From assembly GCF_002250835.2 (NCBI RefSeq), contig NZ_NOJY02000002.1, positions 124,001 through 188,000 on the forward strand: DNA of 64,000 nt, read 5' to 3'. Positions 56,464 to 64,000 of this stretch are shown in pieces. Every line of letters starts with the position of its first letter. Position 1 is the stretch's first letter. Position numbers and translations under genes: made by a program. Source of the stretch: Romboutsia weinsteinii. Lineage in GTDB: Bacteria > Bacillota > Clostridia > Peptostreptococcales > Peptostreptococcaceae. The notes beneath the pieces were generated by a model, which saw only the letters and a program-made list of their open reading frames with translations, did no database searches and was not told the DNA's origin.

Positions 56464-56491
56464 AGATGATGGAAGTTAATCTTCCATCATC
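56458..56491 (-). terminator. terminator embedded in the 3' end of the SpoIVB-like gene
   Basis: The 11-bp stem GATGATGGAAG / CTTCCATCATC has a 5-nt loop at 56465-56491, with the stop codon of the SpoIVB-like gene in the loop region. The minus strand then reads CTTTATTTTTTT. Confidence 0.75.
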
Positions 56492-57486
56492 CATTGAATA
56501 TATAATCCAACTCCTTTACTTGGATTTGAACAAATAACATGAGATAAAGCTCCAATTAACTTTCCATTTTGAACTATCGGACATCCACTCATACCTTGAA
56601 CTATTCCGCCGTATTTTTCTATCAAGTTTTTATCTACTATTTCAAATTCAAAACCCTGAGTCTCAGCAAATTTTTGCTTATGAACCTTGGTTATATTTAT
56701 ATTATAAGATTTCTTTTCTTGATGTTCTTCAATTATTAAATTTGCTAGTCCTTCTTTTACCTCTTTAGCATAAGCAACTTTATATATATCTTTATTTTCT
56801 AGTATATTATCTCCTATTATCTTTCCTTTCGCTCCAAACTCATTTATTTTATTTATATTACCTTGGCTAGAATTCTTCTTTTCTCCATATATATTTCCAA
56901 TCTCAGATGTTTTTGATTTAGTTATAATAGGCGAGTTGCATAAAAAAATATCACCTTTGTCTATTAAAATATTATTTCTATCACTTATATCTACATCATG
57001 TGCTACAGCTGCAAAAGAGTTATCTTCTTGATTAATATAAGTTAATGAAGCCGAAAAAGGAACTATTTCTGTAAAATACGAAGGACTAATTTCTTTTTTA
57101 CCGATATATATTTTTTTATTTTCATTATTTCTTTTTACTTTAACTTCTATTTGTTCTTCTTCATCCATATTTAGTATTATCTCTAATATATCTTTTCTTT
57201 TTAAATCAACTATTTTATATTTTCCACAAGCTTTTTGAACTGCTTTACCTTCAATGCTTTCAATTAAATCATATTGTTCAAATTTATTACTTTCATTATC
57301 TTTTTTGTAGTACATAAGATTACTTGTACTGATATTTATTTGTAAAAGTTCTCCTCCGACTATCACTTCTTGTGGGAGTTTTTCTTGTTTTTGCATTGAA
57401 TAAATATTTTTTGGTAATAATATTAATGTCATTAAAAAAATAATAAAAAAAAGATTTTTGATGGTAATCCTTTTGGATTGATTCAT
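56476..57486 (-). CDS. spoIVB: SpoIVB-like serine peptidase (S55 family)
   Basis: 336 residues. A signal or anchor helix (about 10-28), a short PDZ-like region (about 55-125) and the S55 peptidase domain. The catalytic His is likely in 'FAAVAHDVDIS' (about 170) and the Ser in 'GMSGCPIVQNGKLIGALSHV' (about 302-321). Bacillus SpoIVB has GMSGSP here, so one Ser is Cys, but the nucleophile position appears kept. SpoIVB triggers sigma-K processing from the forespore side. Clostridia often have a second copy, so this could be SpoIVB2. Confidence 0.8.
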   Translation of the reverse strand: MNQSKRITIKNLFFIIFLMTLILLPKNIYSMQKQEKLPQEVIVGGELLQINISTSNLMYYKKDNESNKFEQYDLIESIEGKAVQKACGKYKIVDLKRKDILEIILNMDEEEQIEVKVKRNNENKKIYIGKKEISPSYFTEIVPFSASLTYINQEDNSFAAVAHDVDISDRNNILIDKGDIFLCNSPIITKSKTSEIGNIYGEKKNSSQGNINKINEFGAKGKIIGDNILENKDIYKVAYAKEVKEGLANLIIEEHQEKKSYNINITKVHKQKFAETQGFEFEIVDKNLIEKYGGIVQGMSGCPIVQNGKLIGALSHVICSNPSKGVGLYIQWMMED

Positions 57487-57577
57487 GTATATCTCCTTTC
57501 TTTTATTTTTTAATCTTTATGTGTAATCTTATTATATGTAAATATAAAGTCATTATAATAGTGAGTCATTTTATAAA

Positions 57578-57616
57578 AATAAAAATAATGGTACTTAAGT
57601 ATTAAGTACCATTATT
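57578..57616 (-). terminator. terminator of the MerR gene
   Basis: A 15-bp perfect stem (57584-57598 with 57602-57616) has a 3-nt loop and is followed on the minus strand by TTTTATTTTT. Confidence 0.85.
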
Positions 57617-57730
57617 ATAAAAATTAATCCGCTCATTTTTATATTTAACCAAGACATTTTTAAGTATAGATAATATATCTATACTTTATAATATTATTTT
57701 TTTATCTTTTTGTGCATATTTAGACATTTT

Positions 57731-58540
57731 TTATTTTTTTACTAGAACTTGAATTTCAGTGATAAACTCTTCAACATCTCCAGTCTCATGTATGTCAATT
57801 TTGTAAATTTCTATTGGATCTTTTAAAATCTTATAATTATTTTCTTCAACAAAATTTAGTATTTTTTTTAGGTAATGACCATTATTATTATAGCTTCCTC
57901 TATAGCTAATAGTTACATAATAACCTTCATCTACAACTATATTATAAATCTCTTCTACTTCATCTAAAAAACAAAATATTGATTTAAATTCATTAAATAC
58001 ACCATTTTTTACAGAGTCAAAATTAAATACTGATCCCAAATTGTTATTACCTAGTATATCAAATCTGTTCTCATACTCTTTTTGTAGTTTTTGAATCAAA
58101 AAATCAAACTCTTCATCTCTTTTTATATCGACATTCAATTTTAAAGCTTTTCGCTTTGGTATATGTATTACTTTTATTTCATCATATATTGATTTAGTCA
58201 TCGTATTATTTATCGAGTTAAGTCTCTTATTTATATTATCCCTGTGGCCTATAAGTAGATCTATCTTAGCATTTATTAAGTCAATTTCCTCTTCTAATAT
58301 CTTGTTCGTTGATTCTATAGTTCTATCATCTAGGTACTCTTTAATTTTTTTCATAGGAAAATCTAAGCTTCTAAGTTCCTTAATCAAATTCAGCTTCCAA
58401 ATATCTGATATATTGTACATTCTATATCCATTTATATCTCTAAATGGTTTAAGTATACCCATTTCTTCATAGTACATTAAAGAATCTCTTCCAATGCCAT
58501 ATATTTTAGATATTTCACCTATTTTATAATAATCTTTCAT
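57731..58540 (-). CDS. MerR-family regulator, BmrR/multidrug type
   Basis: About 269 residues. The MerR winged helix (about 1-70: 'YKIGEISKIYGIGRDSLMYYEEMGILKPFR') and a coiled-coil dimer helix (about 75-115) are followed by a GyrI-like ligand-binding domain (about 120-269). The start ATG 58540 is 5 nt after GGAGG. It is divergent from the MATE gene and should bind the dyad in the intervening promoter. Confidence 0.85.
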   Translation of the reverse strand: MKDYYKIGEISKIYGIGRDSLMYYEEMGILKPFRDINGYRMYNISDIWKLNLIKELRSLDFPMKKIKEYLDDRTIESTNKILEEEIDLINAKIDLLIGHRDNINKRLNSINNTMTKSIYDEIKVIHIPKRKALKLNVDIKRDEEFDFLIQKLQKEYENRFDILGNNNLGSVFNFDSVKNGVFNEFKSIFCFLDEVEEIYNIVVDEGYYVTISYRGSYNNNGHYLKKILNFVEENNYKILKDPIEIYKIDIHETGDVEEFITEIQVLVKK

Positions 58541-58568
58541 ATTTTCCTCCATAAATTTAAAATTCCCT

Positions 58569-58599
58569 TTGACATTGGTATTATACCATAGTTTATTAT
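58569..58599 (+). promoter_or_regulatory. MerR-type promoter with 19-bp spacer and central dyad
   Basis: -35 TTGACA (58569-58574), exactly 19 nt, then -10 TATTAT (58594-58599). The spacer holds the palindrome TGGTAT-T-ATACCA at 58576-58588. The overlong spacer and central dyad are the hallmark of MerR-activated promoters. It drives the MATE gene. Confidence 0.85.
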
Positions 58600-58621
58600 T
58601 AATATTAAAGGAGTGATAATT

Positions 58622-59959
58622 ATGGATACAAATTTGTCTATCAATGAAGATTTAAGTTTAGGCAAAAAATTCTTTAAGTTTTTAGCACCATCTGTAGTTG
58701 CAATGTGGGTATTTTCCCTTTATACAATGGTGGACGGAATATTTGTTAGTAAAGGTGCAGGCGAGTTAGCCTTAGCTTCTGTAAATATTTCAATGCCATT
58801 TATTAATTTTATCTTTGCAATTTCTATACTATTTTCAACAGGTGCTTCAACTATAATAGCAATTTACTTAGGAAAAAAAGATATAAAATCTGCAAACGAA
58901 ACTTTTTCCTTAAATATGGCAACAATAATAATTCTATCAATTTTAATAGCAATATTTACTCTTTTAAACATTGATAAGTTAGCTACATTTTTAGGTGCAA
59001 CAGATTCTACAATGTCGATGGTTAAAGAGTATTTAGGTATAATAATTATTTTCAATGGATTTTTCATTGTTTCTTATTCATTAGAGGTCATAGTAAAAAC
59101 TGACGGATTCCCAGTCCTTGCAACTGTAGGGGTACTTATTTCCGCAATTAGTAACGTTATATTAGACTATTTTTTTGTAATTGAATTCGGATGGGGTGTA
59201 AAGGGAGCTGCAGTAGCAACTGGTATTTCACAAGTGTTTTCAACTATATTTTTCCTATCACATTTCTTTAGAAGTAAGTCTACTCTTAAACTGTCAAAGT
59301 TTAAGTTTAACTTCAACACGATTAAGAGAATTCTATTTATAGGTTTCCCAGATTGTACTACTGAATTAAGTGGCGGAATAATAATAATGCTATTTAATCA
59401 AAATCTACTTAGATTTATAGGAGAAGATGCTCTTATTTCTTATAGTGTTATCTGTTATGTAAATACATTAGTGCTAATGACAATGATTGGTATTACACAA
59501 GGTATGCAGCCTCTAGCAAGTTATTACTACGGACGTGAGGAGCTTGATAATGTAAAGAAGCTATTTAAGATGGGTATAGTATCAGTTATTGTAGCATCAG
59601 TACTTATATTTGCTATTTGTATGTTCTTTACTCCAAATATTGTTTCACTATTTATAAGTCCTAATCAAGTAGAATTATTCAAAAAGTCCATGGACGTATT
59701 TAGAATATTCTCTGTATCTTTCTTATTTATGGGCTACAATGTATTAATCTCTGGATTCTTTGCATCAATAGAAAAGCCAGTATACTCTACTATAATTTCT
59801 CTAGCAAGAGGTCTTGTTATAATGGTAGTATCATTAGTAGCTACTATATTAATATTTGGAGGAAATGGAATTTGGATGTCTAGCACAATATCCGAGTTTA
59901 TATGTATTTTTATTTCAATAATAATATTAAAGAAAAATTTATCATTATTTACAAATTAA
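58622..59959 (+). CDS. MATE-family efflux transporter
   Basis: 445 residues, 12 membrane helices of the MATE family ('LAPSVVAMWVFSLYTMVDGIFVSKGAGELALASVNISMP' region at residues 18-56, and 'GITQGMQPLASYYYG'). It exports cationic drugs using Na+ or H+. The start ATG 58622 follows GGAGTGATAATT. Regulation by the divergent MerR protein is strongly suggested by the promoter. Confidence 0.88.
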   Translation: MDTNLSINEDLSLGKKFFKFLAPSVVAMWVFSLYTMVDGIFVSKGAGELALASVNISMPFINFIFAISILFSTGASTIIAIYLGKKDIKSANETFSLNMATIIILSILIAIFTLLNIDKLATFLGATDSTMSMVKEYLGIIIIFNGFFIVSYSLEVIVKTDGFPVLATVGVLISAISNVILDYFFVIEFGWGVKGAAVATGISQVFSTIFFLSHFFRSKSTLKLSKFKFNFNTIKRILFIGFPDCTTELSGGIIIMLFNQNLLRFIGEDALISYSVICYVNTLVLMTMIGITQGMQPLASYYYGREELDNVKKLFKMGIVSVIVASVLIFAICMFFTPNIVSLFISPNQVELFKKSMDVFRIFSVSFLFMGYNVLISGFFASIEKPVYSTIISLARGLVIMVVSLVATILIFGGNGIWMSSTISEFICIFISIIILKKNLSLFTN

Positions 59960-60041
59960 TATAAAACTGTAAATCTCTTTTATTTATATTTTTCACTTAG
60001 ATGTGCAATATATTAATAGTTCAATATTTAGGAGGTTCAAC

Positions 60042-60188
60042 ATGGAAAACAACAGCTGTCAATCAAAATTTGAAATAGCCAGTATTGGAAAAAAAGAAGA
60101 AGATGCTATCAAGAAAGCTGAAAATCTTATAAAAGAAGAAACTGGAAAAGATTTCGTAATGATAGCTTGGGAAAAAAGATTACATTAA
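60042..60188 (+). CDS. small protein, 48 residues, function unknown
   Basis: ATG 60042 follows TTAGGAGG. The product is charged and soluble (MENNSCQSKFEIAS...ends VMIAWEKRLH). A terminator begins 12 bases later. It lies downstream of the MATE gene and may share its transcript. No family is recognised. Confidence 0.55.
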   Translation: MENNSCQSKFEIASIGKKEEDAIKKAENLIKEETGKDFVMIAWEKRLH

Positions 60189-60198
60189 TTCTATTAAA

Positions 60199-60238
60199 TA
60201 AAAAGGTCTTAAAATATTTATATTTTAAGACCTTTTTA
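60199..60238. terminator. bidirectional terminator
   Basis: The stem AAAAAGGTCTTAAAATA / TATTTTAAGACCTTTTT is nearly perfect, with a short loop. Confidence 0.82.
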
Positions 60239-60255
60239 TTTAACATATGTACTTT

Positions 60256-60906
60256 TTATAATATTTCTAAGTGACCATATCCATGATCTAATACTATTTT
60301 CTTAACATCAAATTCTATAGGACTTTTAAATAAAGGACCATCAACAACAAATGTATGATATTCTCCATTTTCTCCACAAGGGTCAGATCCAGTCTTTTTT
60401 ATATCCTCTACAACATCTTTAGTAAGCTTTTTTCCTAAAAATTCTTCACCCATAAAACTTAAATTTACTTTTTTTATTATGGTTGTAAATCCGCTATCTA
60501 TAAATTCATGTACTAAGCTTTCTCTATCTTCTTGCCATAGTGGGAATTCATAATCTAAGTCAGCATTTGTGCATCTATCTATACCCCACTTTTTGTGATC
60601 TTCTATATCTATATCGCCATATGCACAAATACTAGCACCCATAGATTTAGCTTCCTTTAATACTTCCTCAAATCTTTTCTCATATTCACAAACATCGCAC
60701 TCTACTTTAAGTAATGGTATATTTAAACTTTTACTGACTCTTTGAAGCATATCATCACTTAAACCGTGAGTCCAAGATTCATCTTCGTTCTTCTTTATTG
60801 TTGTAAGTATTGCAACTGGATTATACCCTCTATTAATCATTCTATATAATGCAAGTGTGCTATCCTTACCTCCACTAAATGACATTACAAAATTTTTGTT
60901 ATTCAT
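60256..60906 (-). CDS. diphthine-ammonia ligase-like ATP pyrophosphatase
   Basis: About 216 residues. The PP-loop 'SFSGGKDSTLALY' (about residues 10-22) and the C-terminal 'GENGEYHTFVVDGP' identify the COG2102/ATP-binding family, related to diphthamide synthetase. Bacteria do not make diphthamide, so the true substrate is unknown. The start ATG 60906 is 5 nt after GGAGG. It lies after a YdcZ-like gene by about 30 bases, in the same direction. Confidence 0.82.
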   Translation of the reverse strand: MNNKNFVMSFSGGKDSTLALYRMINRGYNPVAILTTIKKNEDESWTHGLSDDMLQRVSKSLNIPLLKVECDVCEYEKRFEEVLKEAKSMGASICAYGDIDIEDHKKWGIDRCTNADLDYEFPLWQEDRESLVHEFIDSGFTTIIKKVNLSFMGEEFLGKKLTKDVVEDIKKTGSDPCGENGEYHTFVVDGPLFKSPIEFDVKKIVLDHGYGHLEIL

Positions 60907-60936
60907 ATATGCCTCCATAATTTTATTCTTTAGTAT

Positions 60937-61365
60937 TTAGTTTACTATAAAAAAAGTTCCTATAACTAATAAAATTGCACCTATAAATTTATATAAATGT
61001 ATGGTTTCTTGTCCAATAATCACGCTATCAATAAAGAACCCTACTAATATCTGAGAGATAACTATTAAAGTCAATGTATTAGACACTCCAAGATTAGGAA
61101 TTGCCTTCACTGTAAAGTAGATAATACATCCTCCAAATATTCCACCTATCAATAACTTCGGATTTATAGGGCCAACATTTATAAGTTCCTTAAAATCTCC
61201 AGAAACTAATATACTTATTAAAAAAAATATAGCTCCAACTACTAAACTTATAAATGTAGCAATTAATGCTGTTGTATTTCTCTCAAGTTCTCCATTTATA
61301 AAAGCTTCTAGTGCAGTCGATATGCCAGCTAGCATTGCAAACATTATAGCTCCTATTTGAGACAC
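60937..61365 (-). CDS. small DMT-superfamily membrane protein (YdcZ/DUF606)
   Basis: About 142 residues with five membrane helices ('GAIMFAMLAGISTALEAFINGELE', 'LLIGGIFGGCIIYF'). It is a YdcZ-type transporter of unknown substrate. GTG 61365 is used, 6 nt after GAGGGGGG; the earlier ATG directly abuts that site. Co-transcription with the downstream ATPase-like gene is likely. Confidence 0.78.
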   Translation of the reverse strand: MSQIGAIMFAMLAGISTALEAFINGELERNTTALIATFISLVVGAIFFLISILVSGDFKELINVGPINPKLLIGGIFGGCIIYFTVKAIPNLGVSNTLTLIVISQILVGFFIDSVIIGQETIHLYKFIGAILLVIGTFFIVN

Positions 61366-61518
61366 CTTCATCCCCCCTCTATTACTCATTAATAAAGGGT
61401 ATGATACAACATGTACATTAATTACTTAAATATTTTTTAATTTAATTAGTAAAATTTATACAATAGGGCAAAATTAAAGTAAATAGTTTATATATTTATA
61501 TTATAAAGGAGATATTTT

Positions 61519-61704
61519 ATGAAAAAAACCATAACTTTATTATTAATGCTATCATTTTTATTTGTAGGCGATGTAATAAATTTTGTAAATGCTTCGAGTA
61601 ATACCTCTGAAGTATCAAGTTTTTCCGATAATAAGTCTAGAGCAATACAAAAATCTAACCAGAGAATAGAGCGTAAAGGTTCATCTAATGGATCACTTAA
61701 ATAA
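61519..61704 (+). CDS. small secreted peptide
   Basis: 61 residues. A signal peptide (about 1-26, likely cut after 'FVNA') precedes a short, Ser-rich, basic mature part of about 35 residues with no Cys. The ribosome binding site is AAGGAG. Six consecutive in-frame TAA codons end the frame, from a short TAA repeat (61702-61719). It could be an exported signal or host-interaction peptide, or a wall-associated peptide; nothing in the sequence decides. Confidence 0.5.
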   Translation: MKKTITLLLMLSFLFVGDVINFVNASSNTSEVSSFSDNKSRAIQKSNQRIERKGSSNGSLK

Positions 61705-61719
61705 TAATAATAATAATAA
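61702..61719. repeat. TAA microsatellite providing six tandem stop codons
   Basis: Six TAA units follow the last sense codon in frame. Slippage here would not change the product. Confidence 0.75.
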
Positions 61720-61724
61720 TATCT

Positions 61725-61812
61725 AAGGTCATATAATAGATTTAATGTAATTATAGCTTTTGTAAGTTGTATTTATATTAAAAATAATTTATAATGACCT
61801 TTTTCTTTTTGT
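61725..61812 (+). terminator. terminator of the secreted peptide gene
   Basis: AAGGTCATATAA (61725-61736) pairs with TTATAATGACCT (61789-61800) with one bulge around a large AT-rich loop, followed by a T run. Confidence 0.5.
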
Positions 61813-61888
61813 TAATCTATTTAATACTCCTTATTTTTTTGCTATAATTACATTAATTTAATACATATTTTTAATTTGAGGTGAGATA

Positions 61889-62434
61889 ATGTTTCAATAT
61901 TTTAATTTTAACTTTAACGAATTAAACAAAAAAGAAAATTCAACTAGATTTATTTTTATAGGGTCTTTACTACTTATTTTAGGTATCTTTTCACTATTGT
62001 ATAAGAACCTTGGTATTAAGATAGTATCTTGGAGTTTAGGCGTAGCTTTATTATGTTTAGCTTATCTAAATCTAAAAAATATTAATGAACTTAAAAGATA
62101 CGCTCCTAAGGAAGAAATAGCACCTATAAAACGTAACCAAACTATACTATTGATAGTAATAGCATTACTATTTTTATTTCCTAAAGGAATTCAAAGCTTT
62201 ATGTCCTCTATTTTAGGGATTTACTTAGTAGTTTCTCAAATACTTAGAATTATTAAAAGCAAAGACAATCCATACTATAAGTTAGGATTATGGAATGTGA
62301 TTGAGTTTATATTTGGATTAATATTAATCGGATCTCCTTTATTCTTATCTAAATTTATATCTTCAATTATTTCTTTCTTAATAATAGCTATGGGACTTTA
62401 TCTATTCTCTCTTGGAAATAGACTTAGAGGTTAA
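61889..62434 (+). CDS. multi-helix membrane protein, possibly DUF308/HdeD-like
   Basis: 181 residues with about six membrane helices arranged in paired turns ('FIGSLLLILGIFSLLY', 'WNVIEFIFGLILIGSPLFL'). The pattern suggests the DUF308/HdeD-like group, whose role is poorly known. The ATG follows TTGAGGTGAG. It ends near a bidirectional terminator at 62487-62520. Confidence 0.55.
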   Translation: MFQYFNFNFNELNKKENSTRFIFIGSLLLILGIFSLLYKNLGIKIVSWSLGVALLCLAYLNLKNINELKRYAPKEEIAPIKRNQTILLIVIALLFLFPKGIQSFMSSILGIYLVVSQILRIIKSKDNPYYKLGLWNVIEFIFGLILIGSPLFLSKFISSIISFLIIAMGLYLFSLGNRLRG

Positions 62435-62486
62435 TTATTCTTCAGTATGTAATTTAATCTTATAATATGTTTATATTTATCAAGTA

Positions 62487-62520
62487 AAAAGCCTATAGGT
62501 TTAACCATAGGCTTTTATTT
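62487..62520. terminator. bidirectional terminator
   Basis: AAAAGCCTAT / ATAGGCTTTT with an inner GGT-TTA-ACC pairing. It ends both the DUF308-like and the VanW transcripts. Confidence 0.75.
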
Positions 62521-62563
62521 ACAATCAAAGGTAAATTTGTTAAATATATATCATTTAATAGAT

Positions 62564-64000
62564 TTATCTATATACACTTGTATCTATATGCTTTTCAAAT
62601 ACTTTTTTTCCATCTTTGTCATAGCCATAAAGATAAGTATTTGCGCTATTTCCGCTAGCATATCCTTTTGCCTCATAACTTATTCCTTTTTTTGCATCCT
62701 TATTTGACCAAATTTCAATAGTTAGTTTTCCACCGGATGTATTAGTATTTAATACCAATGGATAATCGTAAGTATTTTTAAATTTATAATCTATAAGTCC
62801 ACTTGCTAATGTAGCATCTAATCCTCTTGGTACATAACTTACTGCCTTTGAGTGGTTTCTTCTTTCTGTTGGAAGTATTCCTGCTATCAAAGTTGTATTG
62901 TATAAAGTTGAAGACACCTGACACACTCCTCCTCCAACTCCATTTTGAAGTTCTCCATTAACTATTACAGGTGCATAAGTATATCCATTATTTAATTCTA
63001 CTGGTCCTACTGACTTCTCATATGAGAATTCTTCGCCTGGCATAAGAATCATATCATCTAGCTTCTTAGCTGCATTTTCTACATTACTACCTCTTCCGCC
63101 ACCTGATCCATATGTAGTTGAGTAAGTTGACATCTTAGTATCTACTGATTTTAAGTCATTTATATTCATTGTTGGTTTATCATCTTCATAAACGGCTGCT
63201 ATTGATACATTATCATCTAAAGTTTCTACTTTATTTGTAAATCCTTTAATTTTTTTTATTAAATCATTTTCATTTAATTTCTTTCCATCCTTGCCTACTT
63301 CTAACTTTATATCATCTCCGTTAATTATAACTTTCGGATTTTCATGTAACTTATTAGTTTCTTTTGATATATCATCCATCAATTTATTTATTTTTTCTTT
63401 ATCTACAGATATATCAAACCCATATTTAACTTCATTGCTATTTAATATTATCATAAATTTTTCAAATATATTTTTTTCTTTTCCATAGTTCATTATTTTT
63501 TGCTCTAAGCCATTAATATTATAATCTTCAACTAAATCTGATATTTTTATATCGTATTTTTTAGAGCTAGCTTTTATATACATAGTATTTTTTTCTATTT
63601 TAGATGATATTGATTTTATCTCTTTATTTAACTCTTCTTTATCCATTTTTGATAAGTCAACTCCACAAAGACTAGCTCCTGGATATACTTTGTTCTTATA
63701 TGCTGATGTTGTTACTGCAACTACCAAAACAAATATAGCAAGCATGCCTCCAATAATTAAAGCAATTTTCTTAATATTTTTAGTACTTTTTATTTTATTA
63801 TTATCCTCAACATTATAATCTACTAGATGTACTGTATCATCTTCAAGTTCAGTATGTTGCTGTTCATCTAATGGTTCATTCTCTTTTATATTATTCATTT
63901 CTATTGTTTCTTTATCAACATCTATTTGCGCTATTTGTTCTTCGTTAGCATTCTTTGACTTGTTATCGTCTACTATTTTTTTATTACATTGTGATGAAGA
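62564..64000 (-). CDS. VanW-family protein, 5' end outside the window
   Basis: At least 478 residues are open to the right edge. The visible order is an acidic, Gln/Asn-rich cytoplasmic N-terminal segment, a membrane helix ('IALIIGGMLAIFVLVVAVTTSAY'), a PG_binding_4-like region, and a VanW core ('GEEFSYEKSVGPVELNNGYTY', 'GVGGGVCQVSSTLYNTTLIAG', 'RNHSKAVSYVPRGLDATL'). No G5 domain follows, unlike the protein at 37211-38689. The ATG at 63898 has no ribosome binding site and the frame continues upstream, so the true start lies outside. Confidence 0.82.
   Translation of the reverse strand, partial: SSSQCNKKIVDDNKSKNANEEQIAQIDVDKETIEMNNIKENEPLDEQQHTELEDDTVHLVDYNVEDNNKIKSTKNIKKIALIIGGMLAIFVLVVAVTTSAYKNKVYPGASLCGVDLSKMDKEELNKEIKSISSKIEKNTMYIKASSKKYDIKISDLVEDYNINGLEQKIMNYGKEKNIFEKFMIILNSNEVKYGFDISVDKEKINKLMDDISKETNKLHENPKVIINGDDIKLEVGKDGKKLNENDLIKKIKGFTNKVETLDDNVSIAAVYEDDKPTMNINDLKSVDTKMSTYSTTYGSGGGRGSNVENAAKKLDDMILMPGEEFSYEKSVGPVELNNGYTYAPVIVNGELQNGVGGGVCQVSSTLYNTTLIAGILPTERRNHSKAVSYVPRGLDATLASGLIDYKFKNTYDYPLVLNTNTSGGKLTIEIWSNKDAKKGISYEAKGYASGNSANTYLYGYDKDGKKVFEKHIDTSVYR

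Noticed and set aside
63870-63898. ATG 63898 as the true start of the right-edge VanW gene
   Set aside because: No ribosome binding site precedes it and the same frame stays open for 34 more codons to the edge.

Overview
This is a low-GC, AT-rich Firmicute chromosome segment with strong GGAGG ribosome binding sites. It looks like an anaerobic, spore-forming member of the Peptostreptococcaceae, related to Clostridioides, Paraclostridium or Romboutsia. The evidence is a CotE-type peroxiredoxin-chitinase spore coat protein, a reverse rubrerythrin, a SpoIVB-like peptidase, a PdaA-like cortex deacetylase, and a dnaG-rpoD-trmK-nif3 block. The assignment is inferred from gene content, not from any search. 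I saw no rRNA, tRNA, CRISPR array, insertion sequence or prophage. Most of the window reads as stable chromosome.

Layout. 1-5.8 kb: the end of a PucR/CdaR-type regulator, reverse rubrerythrin, MntP manganese exporter, a large YhgE/Pip membrane protein, and a methyltransferase plus ECF S-component pair. 5.8-11.2 kb: an ABC exporter (FtsX permease and ATPase) with its own two-component system; the two promoters share one response-regulator-like box. 11.3-15.2 kb: a small membrane protein, an orphan histidine kinase, and a divergent GntR/DUF1648 pair with palindromes. 15.3-16.4 kb: a tryptophan transporter under a Trp-specific T-box. 16.5-21.4 kb: nif3, trmK, rpoD, dnaG. 21.8-27.4 kb: an eight-gene operon making p-aminobenzoate and the pterin/dihydropteroate half of folate (pabA-pabB-pabC-NTase-like-folE-folP-folB-folK). 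27.6-31.1 kb: small conserved genes, a deacetylase/CAP pair and a MORN-repeat protein. 31.4-35 kb: a YitT protein, lrgAB and a WG-repeat protein.

35-41 kb holds the most system-like unexplained block: a PP2C-like phosphatase, a membrane-anchored TPR/PepSY-like protein, a VanW/G5 wall protein, a GAF-Fis regulator without an AAA+ domain, and a transmembrane TPR protein, all on one strand and ending in one terminator. 41.6-48.8 kb: cotE, a ribonuclease H, a lysine riboswitch driving an NhaC-type transporter, a CaCA exchanger and an AbgT-type transporter. 49-57.5 kb: a DinG-type helicase with an exonuclease domain, PdaA-like, phospholipase C-like, PHP-type and SpoIVB-like proteins. 57.7-64 kb: a MerR regulator divergent from a MATE pump with a textbook 19-bp-spacer operator, small genes, and a second VanW protein that runs off the right edge.

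The genes fall into themes: amino-acid-responsive transport (Trp T-box, Lys riboswitch), folate supply (pab/fol operon, possibly AbgT), envelope and spore functions (CotE, PdaA, SpoIVB, CAP, VanW, LrgAB), and stress or drug export (MerR/MATE, ABC plus two-component system, rubrerythrin). Several start sites were moved to the codon that carries the ribosome binding site.
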